NCBI GenBank assembly: GCA_958496175.1
Contig: OY292276.1
Coordinates: 50,915,080-50,979,079, forward strand
Direction of reading: 5' to 3'
From: Sisyra terminalis
Lineage: Eukaryota > Arthropoda > Insecta > Neuroptera > Sisyridae
Length of the DNA stretch: 64,000 bases
Of this stretch, positions 12,770 to 24,309 are shown in pieces; positions within the stretch are counted from its first letter, which is position 1, and each line of letters starts with the position of its first letter. The notes under the pieces were generated by a model. The model searched no databases, was not told the DNA's origin, and was given only the letters and a program-made list of their open reading frames with translations. The translations under genes were made by a program, and so were the position numbers.

Positions 12770-14435
12770 AATTATATACTACACCTCAGGTAAGAACCGT
12801 AGTTCGACCCTGGTGTGGTATTTGCGAAACAGGTTAAAAAGGCCATTCTTTAAAAATTTATTAGGAGATCGCGAGGCCAATGTCGTTTCAACCTAGGGGA
12901 AGCCCGGGCAAAACGAATATGTTAAGGGAAAGGCTAAAAAACACACACAAATTTCTAATCAACAACAGTCTTTTTATTATTAATTTGTCCTTTAGTTAAT
13001 CATCTTTAGAAAATGCTAGTAAAAAAATAGAAACTTAAATAAACTCTACATAAATTTTTGATAACAAAAAAAATTGCATATTATCCATTTTGCCCGACGT
13101 CACCAGGTAAAACGGATATATCACCAGGGCAAAAAGATTAAGTAAAGCAAAGGGTGTTTTAGTCTTCTTAGTCATCGCAATAGTAACTGCCTAGCCTTAA
13201 ATAAGAAGTACAGTTTTCGTGTGCCCCCCTCTTGTATTGGTTGCACTCTATCCAGTCTTCTATAGGTGGTTCAGTATATACTTCTGATCATATTAAACAT
13301 AAAAAACTTATTTCATCCTTCTGATTAGTCTTTTTAATAATTTAATACTAATAATATCACTAATTGCATACTAATACATCTATACACTAATGGACTTAAT
13401 TAAATGTGTTTAATTTCGATAAAATTAGTATTATTGGGCTAACTGGGTTAAACGAATAGCTATCCGTCTTGCCCAAAGCACTAATATTCAAAAGTTATAT
13501 TATCCTACTGTAAAATTTCAACCTATAATTAAAAATTACAAACACAAATTTTTTTTTTTTTTTTTTTTTTTTTCCCCCGTTTTTGTGTATTTGCAATCTG
13601 TCCCTGGACAATGAGCAAATCTGGTCTACGTCCGCGCTCTATATTGACTCTTTATTGAGTCAAAATCAAGCTCCTTGAACTTACTCCCTGTGAGGCAATT
13701 CCAGAAACGTGTAGCGCTTCAGTCTATTGTTCTCCTAAACACAAATTAAACCTCAAAAAATATGCGATCGAATAAACAGAGTCTATTCGTTAACAGTTAA
13801 TACATAATACAAAAAATCATTATACATAATTTGCCAAAAATCGTAACAAAATAGCTAAAAACTTTTATTTATTTTTTTACGACAAGTACACTCATTTATT
13901 TTTGTGAATTAACTGTCATGTCATGACTGAGTTGCTGTTTTACCATCTGAGATCGTCCAGTATCGCTATCGACTGTAGGTTTTGAATAACATCGAGTATT
14001 CGTCTTACCGACACTATGCATCTTGCCCGGGCTTCCCCTACGTGGAATGTTATCTGGATAGGTTTTAGAGGATAGAACTTTAACACTAGGATTGTGATGG
14101 TCGACTAATATGGAGTGGAATTTTTGGAAACCTTCTTGGACTAAGGTAGTGGCAAAAGGAAAGAAGAGATCTCTCTGTATAATTCGGTTGTTAACATAAT
14201 AAGGAGCATTGATTTTTTGACGAAGAGTTTAGAATTAGAAGGATTAGATAATTTGGATGTTGGATGGTTTTGCAGTGCCCCACAATTCTGCTCCGTATGT
14301 CCAGATAGGTCGTAGTAAAGTTTGGAAATCCTTAGTTTAGTTTTCGTGTAAATTGAAGATTTAGATCCTAATAGTACCATTTATTCAGTTTTAGTCTTTT
14401 GAATTTAATATATGGGTTCCATAGAGAGTTAACGA
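12770..14435 (-). mobile_element. jockey-like non-LTR retrotransposon 3' end, interrupted
   Basis: Read on the minus strand, about 14360-14100 encodes the C-terminal region of a jockey-clade ORF2, including LRPIWTYGAELWGTAKPSN, NAPYYVNNRIIQRDL and FQKFHSILVDHHNPSVK. This part has stop codons and frameshifts, for example after NIQII. The reading is interrupted at 14039 by the DNA element at 12896-14038. It resumes at about 12893 with RRLKRHWPRDLLINF and a stop, which is the normal end of jockey ORF2. About 70-120 bp of 3' UTR follow. The 5' part of ORF2 is missing, as is usual for 5'-truncated copies. Confidence 0.75.
12896..14038. mobile_element. TA-targeting TIR element (pogo/Tc1-mariner type), non-autonomous
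   Basis: The 18-bp ends TAGGGGAAGCCCGGGCAA (counting the TA) are exact inverted repeats, bounded by TA at 12894-12895 and 14039-14040. Removing the insert and one TA restores the open frame of the surrounding jockey fragment, which fixes the borders. No transposase frame survives in the 1143 bp. Motifs related to the end (GGCAAAACGAATA, GGTAAAACGGATA, GGGTTAAACGAATA, CCGTCTTGCCC) recur inside near 12909, 13110, 13445 and 13470 and look like subterminal transposase-binding repeats. A run of 25 T lies at 13549-13573. Confidence 0.75.
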
Positions 14436-14450
14436 AGGCGCCGTTAGTAG

Positions 14451-14880
14451 TGATGCATCGATTTTTTCAAACATCGATATATGGTTCACAAGTATCGATG
14501 TTTTAACATTAATGATTCATCGTTCCTCAAGAGTTCTTCAATCTACAATGTTTTATGAATGATATTTTATCATAGCACCACCCCACAGTCTCGTTAAGGA
14601 TTTACAGCTATACACATAAATTGATACCTCCTTCAATCACAAGTGATTTGTGAACTTTTTCCATTTACAATATTACGATATTTTCCACGTAATAAACGGT
14701 AGATGTGGTTAGGTTACATTGTAATCTTACAACGTTAAATTATAAACTCTCGAAGTTCACATTTTTATGGTAAAGTATTTTTTTTTCAAGAAATATTTTA
14801 TATAAATATACTTAAAAGACGGTAAAAACCATCGAAAAAAATCGATATATCGTTCATAAACTTTGATGTTTTTAACACAA
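14451..14880. repeat. ATCGAT-rich repeat pair, possible hAT remnant
   Basis: Two related stretches (14451-14512 and 14830-14880) share ATCGATATAT, GGTTCA/CGTTCA, and GATGTTTTAAC/GATGTTTTTAAC in direct orientation. The first begins GTGATGCATCGAT, which resembles the ends of some hAT elements. No clean second terminus or target duplication was found, so this is only a candidate remnant. Confidence 0.3.
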
Positions 14881-14889
14881 ATATTTCAC

Positions 14890-15735
14890 CTTTTAAAATA
14901 TTCATGTTTTTTTTATGAGCAATGGTACATTCCTAGCCAATAGATGTTCCTGTTTTGTCTTCTCCCAAAATTAAACTAAGATATTTGAGGATTCAAAATA
15001 AACAATTCAAATAGCACTGCTACATAAATATGTAAATTGAACACTTTTCGGAGTTCTTTGAATAATATCGAAGACTAAGAGTTTCCGTTTATACTTAAAC
15101 TTTAGCAGAATTCATTTTGTTATACTAATACAATCCCATTGAATTTTCTCCTTACGGCTCCTAGAAAACGAAATTCTTTTGTTTTTATTTAGTGAAATTT
15201 CGAAAATTTCTCAAAAAATTTATCCAACTATAAGTTTAAAAACTTTGGGAAAGCTGCCATTTTTGTCCCATGTATTTATATGAAGCCGGATTTTCAGCTA
15301 AAGCTGTAATAAACAGTAAAGTATCATTCATAAATTAATGAGGTATAATTAAGTGGTAACCATTTTCCTTATTAAACCTGCTTCCTTAAGTTTTCATATT
15401 GAGTAACTTTCCACTTTAAACAATATTTTTGTTACTTATGCAATAATTAAATTAGATTTAGATACTTTTCAGTATTTAAGTTACTTTTCGGTATCTATGA
15501 TACTTTTTTTCGTTCCAAAACACAGTTCCTTTTGAAAAGTATCTAAGATCCTACTTTCTATTTGCTAAACAATAAGAGATCTACAATACAGTAACTAAGA
15601 TACTTTTTCTAACAGCGTTAGATATAGGCACATATATTTCTTGTATAAATCATAATCTAATTTCGGTCGAATATATTGTGGTTTTTTTTTTATTATTATA
15701 ACTTAAAAAAGAAAACTAAATAAAGTTTTAACAAA
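14890..15735. other. AT-rich stretch, nothing recognised
   Basis: No open frame or terminal-repeat structure is recognisable. The tail near 15465-15610 repeats GATACTTTT-like pieces, which may be ordinary low-complexity sequence. Confidence 0.5.
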
Positions 15736-15739
15736 AAAC

Positions 15740-15815
15740 CAAATAAATGTATTATTGACGTATTGCGCGATACGTATTTTGTTTGCCAATCAATCTTCCT
15801 CAGTGATCACTAAAT
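15740..15815. mobile_element. Penelope-like element terminal fragment
   Basis: The sequence GACGTATTGCGCGATACGTA, followed by TTGCCAATCAATCTTCCTCA, aligns with 20200-20262 (GACGTATTACCCAGATACGT, then TTGCCAAGCAATCTTCCTCA). Both look like the CGTTTCG/CTTCCTCAG-type terminal region of Penelope-like elements. No reverse transcriptase is nearby. Assignment rests on this alignment and the overall style of the end. Confidence 0.4.
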
Positions 15816-15829
15816 AATATTAGATCACT

Positions 15830-17975
15830 TCGTTGTTTTATTATACAACTCATCAATACTATGAAAACTTTAATTTTTAATTAAATTAATTGTTGCTCAA
15901 ATCTTGAATTATTGTTATAGATTAGACCAGCTTGTACAAAACAATATAATGAACTTATAAATGCGCCATTTACCTATATTATTGTATAGTTACATAAAAA
16001 AAAATTTCATACATTTATTAGGTGTTTGATTTGTAAGAAGATATACCATTGAATCATTCATTACAGTTACCATTAATTAAATTATCAAAACTTTAGTCTA
16101 CCAAATTTGACCAATATGAGCTTTTGGTATTATATAATTTGTAAGGAGTAAAAAAAATGTATCTATATAAATTTTCTAAGATTAACAGTATAGAGTATGT
16201 AATATGATCCCAGAATATTTTTTTATTACCTATCCGTTTCATTAAAGTCTCTTAGGCGTGGTCTTTGGTATAATGCATGTTATGAGAAGCTCACAATGAA
16301 GTCCATGGTGGCAACTAATAACATTTAATTATTTTTTGTCAATTGTAACAAACCATCATAATATATTGGCTTATATTTTCCCATCTCTCTATCAAATAAG
16401 CCTCTTAATGTGTCCCATAGTGTGCCCGAAATCGATATCAAAAGTATTAAATCACATAAACGCAACATAATTGTAATACTTTCGGTTCGTTTTATTCTCT
16501 GCCATTGTTTCCTTCTAAATTTAGAAAATCAATGCAAAAAGTACTAAAAATAGATGGAATTGAATATTATAAATAAATTCAATGCGTAAAACTCATCCGA
16601 CAAATGAGAGTATAAAAATTACATTGTTGTATAAAAAAGATATCTCTCTAATCATTACGTACTTGACTCTGGAGGATAAAAGTTGCATGACAAGCTCTTT
16701 TTTTTCAAAGATCTTGACACTCCTGTGACAACGGTGAATATTATAATCCATAATTCCGTATATCGTAATATAATTTTGTCACTCATATTATTTTAATCTG
16801 CGTAATATATTCGTGAGTACGATCGGCTATTTATTCACGAAACATGAACTATAAATTTTATACGAACAAATAGTAAAAATACGGTCTGATTATTATCACC
16901 TTCATCATTGACTTTTCCCAAATGGGGGTTCATTCCCATTTTTCACCCAGATGGCTGTATCGAATTCGTATTATAATTATTGCTATTGTAAGATGTCCTA
17001 TTGTAGTTACATGAAACATAATATTTTTTCGATATGAGAATATATCTTTGTATTGATCGGTAAATATTGGATATTTATAAGACACACATATTTGTATTTT
17101 TCATTTATCGGTCGAGAATATATAAGAGGCCAGTTGAATTTATTCACATCCATTTTTTTTTCAATTTTCCCCCGCAAAAATTGTTTACTTTGTCATTGAT
17201 AGAAGCGTGAAATTTAGTTAGATATCAACTGAAAATTCCCAAAGTAAAGATTTGTCGTTGATAATAAAAAAAATCATCTTTTATGTGTAGTAGCTTATTT
17301 TCTTTCTTTCAAGTACTTTTTATTTAATCCTCTGGGTGATTGATTATCATTCAATAGATACTATTCGTGGAAAATTGCCGCCTGTGAATTTCAAACAAAT
17401 AACTTTATCTTAAACCTCACATTAATAATTAATTGGGACTTTATTAACACATAAGTGCAGTTTTCAAGAAAAACAATTTATAACAATACCTAGCATTCAA
17501 TTCAATCATTGTCAAAGTAAACAGTAATAATATCGAATAAAATCAATTACAAGAGCAATTGACGGAAAAATACCCAATTTTACATGTTTTTAAATCGAAC
17601 AGGTTGTTCTTATTGATATAAAAACACTTATAGATATTTCGTATTTATTATGAAATATGTCAACAATACTTCGGCATTAGGCTTTGTGTACATAAACAAT
17701 TGTTATAATATAGAAAATTAGCTGTTTAAAACTAGATATATATTCTTGCGAAGAGCACGTCACGCCAATTATTTAACGGCCATCAGAAAAGATGCGAAAT
17801 ACCTTGAAAAATCTCAAACGGACTAGATATAACTGGATTGTTTGTGATAATGATGCACAAAATTATTTCAGTTGTATAACTTTGCAGTTTTTTTCCAAAT
17901 AGTTCTTCTCTTTTCGTCAAGAAGCAATGGGGAAAAAATCAAAACACACCTGCTTCCTTTGTTGTAGCAATAAAC
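15830..17975. other. AT-rich stretch, nothing recognised
   Basis: No supported coding region, RNA gene or mobile element is visible on either strand. Confidence 0.5.
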
Positions 17976-17983
17976 TCTTATTT

Positions 17984-19161
17984 CACTGATCAACAAAAAC
18001 ACTTTTTTTCTGTGTAACAAGAAAAATTTTGGCTGATTCTGTTAGGAATAAGGTCAAGTAGAGTAGAATTAGTAGTCTAAACTTTTAAATACGAATAGTT
18101 TTATTGTAATATGATTCTTTTTACTTTTCTTAAATTACAAATTATTTTAACAAAAATTAAATTTTTATTAATGTAATAATATTAATATATGTACTTTCTT
18201 ATGATTTTCTCCTATATTTTGCGTCAGGAACGTCCCTCTGTAATCCCCAGCAATAATCTGCCAGCATAGTTGGACTCCATTTTTCCTGGTATCGTTTTTC
18301 AATGGTAAAAATGTTTTGGTGGAATCTTTCCCCGTGTTCATCACTAACGGCACCCAAGTTTGGGGGAAAAAAGTCTAAATGTGAATGTAAAAAATGTATT
18401 CTTAAGGACATATTGCAGCCTAATACTTTATAATTCTCTAAAAGTTCCTCGATAATAGTTTTATAGTCATTTGATCGGTGATTTCCAAGAAAATTTTCAG
18501 TGATTTTTATAAGTGCTTTCCAACCTGGTATTTCTGGACCATGGAGTTGTTCTTTAAGTATATCATCTTTTATCACTTGGCTGATTTGAGGACCTAGAAA
18601 CACACCTTCTTTAATCTTAGCGTCACTGATTTTAGGGAATTTTTCTTTTAGATATTGAATTCCAGCGCCATTTTTGTCCATTGCTTTCACAAAGTTTTTT
18701 TTTAACGTAATGGTTTTCCCTATCCCTACTGTCCCATTCACAAAGGAAACAACAAAATTTTGTATACCCAAGTTGCAATCCTAAAAAAAGGGCAACAACT
18801 TTTAAATCTCCGCAAATTTTCCATTTATGTTCGTCATATATAATCTTTTCTTGAAGAAATTTCATTGTTTCATAGGATTCTTTCATGTTAGCACTATAAC
18901 CTACCGGTACAGAGGGAAGATTATTACCATTATTGTAACAAAACTGCCTTTAAGCTTGTTTTTGAAATATTAATAAATAAACGCCACTCTTCAATTTTGT
19001 ATTGTATTCCCAAAATATTCATAACACCACAGACATTGTTACAAAATATCACGGAAACTAGACCTACTCAAATTAATATACATATGATTTTGTGGAGAGC
19101 TTGGGTAGATATTTCGAAATTACTGCTTACTTTTCTTGTTACAAAATTTTGTTGATCAGTG
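17984..19161 (-). mobile_element. 1.18-kb TIR transposon, copy 1
   Basis: The termini are CACTGATCAACAAAA and its exact inverse at the other end. The whole 1178 bp aligns closely (roughly 95% by eye) with 54886-56060. It carries a broken protein-coding region on the minus strand. The target duplication is unclear here (ATTT before, TTTT after). Both copies share the same internal deletion in the coding region, so they moved after it arose, as a non-autonomous family. Confidence 0.8.
18199..18886 (-). pseudogene. Broken transposon-encoded protein, copy 1
   Basis: Two overlapping minus-strand frames together give one broken protein. The upstream part (18632-18886) includes GYTKFCCFLCEWDSRDR. 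The downstream part (18199-18771) includes GCNMSLRIHFLHSHLDFFP and GAVSDEHGERFHQNI and ends GLQRDVPDAKYRRKS. From memory these match an uncharacterised protein common in arthropod genomes whose equivalent has about 40 more residues between the FLC-WDSRDR block and the KALDKDG-like block. The join therefore looks like an internal deletion plus a frameshift. The CxxC/H-rich blocks suggest a metal-binding protein, but I do not know its catalytic mechanism. Confidence 0.65.
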
Positions 19162-19164
19162 TTT

Positions 19165-19750
19165 TTAATCAAATTTATGGTCAACAATCGAGCAATGGGA
19201 AGTTGCTTAATAAATTCACGGAATATCGTCAATGATTAATCTTTTACGTTAATTGAAAATACTTGGTATTAGTATTATCGCACATCTGTGAAAAATTAGA
19301 AAACCAATAGAAAAATGACCGAAGTTAAGAAGGCTTCCAATAGACTTTATAGAAGTTTATATAACGGCTCTAATTTTATATCTCTATTATTCAAGTCCCT
19401 TGACTTTGTGGTTCTTCTATCTTAAAAGTTTACGATTTCTCCGCTATCCAAAAGTATAATAGTTAAACTATTAAATCAGAAGTTATTATTTTGCAATTTG
19501 AGAACAAATAAAGAAAGACTCGCAAATATTTCAGTAATCATGTCATTAAATAACGATTTTGAAATTATGCTTGTTAAGCGGCATTATGAAAAATAATCAA
19601 ATTAAATTACATTATATTTTTGGCTACATTTGATTAATTAAAAATTAGTTGCAATACATATAGAATTACTTTTGTATTGATGTAATTTTTAGGACGTGGC
19701 TATTTAGGATTGTTTAAACATTATATTTTATGGCAACAATCTACTTTTAT
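19165..19750. other. AT-rich stretch, nothing recognised
   Basis: No coding region or repeat structure is recognisable between the transposon copy and the Penelope-type palindrome. Confidence 0.5.
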
Positions 19751-19754
19751 ATTG

Positions 19755-20355
19755 TTTATAAAATACATAAGAAATATTGTGATCCAATTTATGTTGTATA
19801 ATTTAATAAAATAATATATAATAATTATAAATTGGTAAAAATATTCAGAGGACGTATCTGGGTAATACGTCATAAATGTTTTTGTTTGAACTTCTGTTAA
19901 AAATTTATGTTTATTATTGTAGAGTTTCAGATCCTCGATGATGATAAATTGGTAAAAATATTCAGAGGACTAGGATCAAATAATAATCAGTCAAAACTAT
20001 TTATTACATGCGCGACGTTTCGGCCCGGTTATTGAGCCTTCCTCCGGGTCGAAACGTCGCGCATTTAATAAATAGTTTTGACTGATTATTATTTGATCCT
20101 AGTCCTTTGAATATTTTTACCAATTTATCATCATCGAGGATCTGAAACTCTACAATAATAAACATAAATTTTTAACAGAAGTTCAAACAAAAACATTTAT
20201 GACGTATTACCCAGATACGTACTTCGATTGCCAAGCAATCTTCCTCAGTGGTCAGCTTCTGTTCAAAATTAAGTTCATGGTATGGTTTTTATATATTACT
20301 ATATTAAATTATACTACATAAATTGGACCACAATGTATTTTATATATAAACAGTA
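19755..20355. mobile_element. Penelope-type inverted structure with 177-bp palindrome
   Basis: The core is a near-perfect inverted repeat with arms at 19852-20028 and 20044-20220 and a 15-bp loop. Only about three mismatches were seen. The inner ends read GCGACGTTTCGGCCCGG and its inverse, the style of Penelope-like terminal repeats. Outside it, an older and more diverged inverted repeat pairs about 19755-19830 with 20285-20355 (for example TCCAATTTATGTTGTATAAT against its inverse). A 24-bp segment containing TTGGTAAAAATATTCAGAG is also repeated directly at about 19831 and 19947. No reverse transcriptase remains. Confidence 0.6.
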
Positions 20356-20444
20356 TAACTGTTCAAAGTCAGCGAAAAAATATTTTTTGACTACTTCTAT
20401 AAGGTTAATATTTTCGATAAGTATTTTTCAAAACTAAAAAGATG

Positions 20445-20830
20445 TTTGTAAGCCACTGTCGTAGCATCTTCCGGTAGTGCTTGAACTGGCACACCAGTTA
20501 TCAGTGGTTTGTGATTACTAAAATATAATGCAGCTATAAAAACAATTTTCTTTTATTATCAAAATCCATAGTAGACAAACGTATATGTTGCGGCAATAAC
20601 AAGGACTAAGAATTTAAAATTGTTAGCACATCCATTTGAGTGGAATACAAATTTAAAATAATTATAATCTCAAATTTGAACTATCATGTCGTTAGTTTCA
20701 ACTGTCATTTCGATTTCATTCAATTGCTAGTTTTAACTATTTGGTAGTTATATCAGTGTTGGGCTGTGAGTATTTCACAGTTAGTTACTGGTTTTTAATT
20801 AAAAGATTTAATTGGCTTTCTATACATAGG
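20445..20830. repeat. Local duplication, copy 1
   Basis: This stretch aligns in direct orientation with 22950-23345. Shared blocks include TAGCATCTTC, AGTGTTGGGCT and GTTACT. On the minus strand both copies can be read as a related short peptide: HKPLITGVPVQALPEDA here and HKLLITNVSFQALPEDA in the other copy. That may be an old duplicated exon or simply part of a repeat. No splice context supports a functional gene. Confidence 0.45.
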
Positions 20831-21764
20831 TACTGTATGGATACAGTTGCTCTAAATATAAAGCTACTAATTACCAAAATCGATTGTTTCTGCTTGGAAT
20901 TTTAATTCATCACTTTGAAAATCAAGAACATTTATCTTCATTAAAGGATGAAACTGAATTACAATTACGATTTATAATTGAAAAAATAGGCTTTACGAAA
21001 ATAAGTAGAGATTATTAGACAATTTTCTTAAATTTGTCAATGATTTTGAGCTTTGAAAAAAATAACAATCTAAGAGAATATTTTTTTCCAAAACTAGCCA
21101 ATAGTTTAATCTTTGGATAGCAAAAATTATTTTTTATAATTCCTTACAATTTTAATTTAAAAAATTTGCATCCAATTTCAATGCTTCTTATTTTGTTGTT
21201 GAAACTAGTTAATTGTTCTGAAGATTAGATTTCCTTATGACTTTTATAAACTCTTTCTGAAATATTATATGAGAAATTGATTTGATCTTAAATTTATTAA
21301 ACTTATGTAATGTTTTATCCAATTTCAAAAATTTTATTGATATACGCTTTTTATCTAGGTAGGAACTATTTTTTTTCATTACATTCATTAGACTATATGG
21401 TATTTATCATTGACGAGCTAGTACTTCCTTAATTACAATAAAAAATCATTTTTCCATTACTCATAATTAATACAAACCTTTTATATTGATAACTATTTCC
21501 TGGAACTATTTTCAATTAACGTCGTAAAAAACTTTGAAAATTCTGGATGCAAAAATCAATTGCGAAACTTGATTCAATTTTATAGCCAAAAATTTTCATG
21601 AAAAAAAGTTTTTATCAAAATTGCAATATTTTCCTTTTTCAAAAATGCTTAGATCATATTGAGTAGAAAACCTTAGAACTAGGAACCAAGGATTGAAAAT
21701 TATTATTTTAATAATTTAATTTTTTTTTATTGTAAATTATTACTAATTGTAAAACAGAACCACA

Positions 21765-21885
21765 AGGACTCCAAAGAGTATAAGCATGGTAAATCGAACC
21801 CGGAAAGATATTTGAACGATACTTTGTAAGTACGGAGATACTAATACCTAATATATGATTATGGGAATATCAGATCTTTATCTCA
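21765..21885. repeat. Inverted local duplication, arm 1
   Basis: The segment pairs with the minus strand of 23815-23935. Shared blocks are AGTATAAGCATGGTAAATC/AGATATAAGCATGGTGAATC, GGAAAGATATTT and AAGTACGGAGATA/AAGTATGGAGATA. The arms are clearly diverged, so the event is old. Confidence 0.5.
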
Positions 21886-22261
21886 ATTAGTTTTAGTGAA
21901 AAAAAAAAAATAAAAAGTGAAAAGTGAAAAGCATAAATCATTTTTTCCCTCAGATTTATCTTCACCGATTAATCTAAAATTTTAATATGATTCGGGGGTT
22001 GATAATGGCTTTTTAATTAAAAATTAACAACTATTAATCTTTATAAAATCAAAAAAAAAAAAAAATTTTAACTATGAAATATTTTCGGTAACTAGCGATT
22101 TAAAAATATTTTTTTCAATTTTTACCTACTATCTATTGAATGCCTGATTTTTTTCAAAACTTTGAAAGAATAATACAAAGTGAAAAAAAAACACTTCCGC
22201 GCTTAAAGCAAATGCCCTTACTTAACCGGAATATGTACAATGTACATTGAAAATAGCATTA

Positions 22262-22395
22262 CCATTGAATCTGGGAGTGGTTTCGTCGAATTTTCAAATT
22301 TTCAATAATCAAAACAATTGAACATCGTGAAATCTCGCAATCCCATTGGCTAATAGCCTCGTTCATTCTTGTATATGACCTGTCATCAGATATTA
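22262..22395. repeat. Dispersed ~135-bp repeat, copy 2
   Basis: Direct-orientation partner of 1751-1887, with the shared CCATTGGCTAATAGCC block. It lies 20 kb from the first copy and is unclassified. Confidence 0.6.
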
Positions 22396-22949
22396 CTGCA
22401 TTGCTTGACGTGTTCATACTTTATTCGTGCATATTAATTAATTTAATTTGATTAATTGCCAGAAAGTAATTTAAGTGATGATTTAAATAGTGCTTAATTA
22501 ATGAAGATAGCAATTAGTTTATTCAAATAAGTGAAATGTTATTAAATTCTGAATATCACAAATCTTACTGCCAACAGTGTCAATTTTCAATTAGTATTTT
22601 GGTAAAAAATTTACGTTTCTAATCTAAATGAATTAAGAACCTAGAGCAATAAGCATGAAGAATCGGCCCCAAAGAGGAATTTATAAAATACTTTTAGTGA
22701 TAATTCTAAGCGTTATTGTTGTTCTTTACATTTTGTATTCATTTAAAGCATTCTACTTGTATTAACGAGCCGCTTTTTTATAGATTTTGTAAAGCTATCT
22801 GAGTGTTAATTTTTTATGTCATAGACATTATCAACTCATAACTCATATTAAAGTTTTAAAGCAATTGGTTAAGGAAATTCTTAGAAAAAAAATGGTGTAT
22901 GAATTTATGAACGCCCGTTGAAAGTTTTACTTATTGGTCTTAATAAAAA

Positions 22950-23345
22950 AAAAATTTGTAATCCACAAGTCCACTGCCATAGCATCTTCTGGAAGTGCCT
23001 GAAATGACACATTAGTTATTAATAATTTGTGGTAACGAAAATATGGTACAATTTTAAACACAATTTTCACTTTTAATGTCAATATAATAGACAAATGTAT
23101 GAATGGTGGCAAAGATAAAGAACAAAGAATGTAGGTAAACACATATGTGAGTGTACATATGAGTGTGTAATAGAAATATAATAATTATTGCCTCATTTTT
23201 GAACTTATTGATTGTTGTCATTGGTTTCAACTCTCATTTCGTAATCATCAAATTGTCAATTTTTTCAATTTGTCAGTTTTATCAGTGTTGGGCTATGAAT
23301 ATTTCCTAGAAAGTTACTAGTTTTCAAATAATAAATTAAATTGGG
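22950..23345. repeat. Local duplication, copy 2
   Basis: Partner of 20445-20830. The minus-strand reading retains LLITNVSFQALPEDAMAV. Nearby, 23728-23785 also matches the minus strand of 20390-20445 (GAAAAATACTTATCGA block), so the region has undergone both direct and inverted duplication. Confidence 0.45.
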
Positions 23346-23814
23346 GTCTCATGTCTTTTTTAGTGACATCAAATCTGGTAACGTTGCATTTTTTACTTTG
23401 CTTTTAAGTTAATTCGCAATTTTTTTTGTTGATTCAGTTCTAATATCGTATAATTTGCTCCTTTTTTGGTAAGTTATCATTATGGCTTGAGTTACACGCG
23501 AATTAAATCAAAAACAAAGTATAAAATGCAATGTTTCCAGATATTTCTTGGATATCCCTCAAAGGGACATGAATCAAAAAGGCTTTTTTTACATATTGTG
23601 TGTATATACAGCTGGCTTTTTGTACATACTGTATAGTATTTCACAATATTATACTCAATTGACTACTTATACAAGTTTGTAACTTTTGTTTTATATGAAT
23701 TAACTGTTTATCAATACATAATGAACCACTGATTTGAAAAATACTTATCGATAACATTTACCATATAAAAAAGGATTGTAGTCATAAATTATCATGTACA
23801 GATATGAATAGAGA

Positions 23815-23935
23815 TAGAGATTTAAAACTTCCAGGATCTGATATTATCAATATCTCCATACTTAAAAAATATCAATAAATATCTTTCCAGAGCTGATTCA
23901 CCATGCTTATATCTCTAAGCCCATTATGATTTTTT
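23815..23935. repeat. Inverted local duplication, arm 2
   Basis: Inverted partner of 21765-21885, about 2 kb away. Confidence 0.5.
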
Positions 23936-24029
23936 TCATATTTATTTTTATTTAAAATATTATTGCCTTCTATACAAAACTCTAGTATAATATGCAATAT
24001 GCGCACTAAATAAAATAAAATAAATCTGT

Positions 24030-24300
24030 TCCCTTAGTGAGGAGTGATCCTTCACCAGGGACAGATGAATTTGGAACTTGTTGAAAGAACCCAACCATTG
24101 TTGGGACTTTCTATTAATCATTTATTAGATCTCGCGACCATCGGCGTTTTAATCGAAGTGGAGGATTATTTGGATGGGATGTAGAAAAAAGGATTTGAGC
24201 GTTGAGGTTTGGATTGTTGTGCAGCTTGTGAAATTTTTGGAACCAGTCTTGGATTAGTTTATTGATAAATAAATTCCCTTTATAAATTATTGAATAAGAA
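24030..24300 (-). mobile_element. jockey-like retrotransposon 3' fragment
   Basis: The minus strand at about 24245-24105 reads QDWFQKFHKLHNNPNLNAQ, then HPNNPPLRLKRRWSRDLIND and a stop. This is the conserved end of jockey-clade ORF2 and parallels the FQKFH ... RRLKRHWPRDLL end at 12.8-14.1 kb. A short 3' UTR follows down to about 24030. The reverse transcriptase is absent, so the copy is heavily 5'-truncated. Confidence 0.65.
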
Positions 24301-24309
24301 ATACTAATG

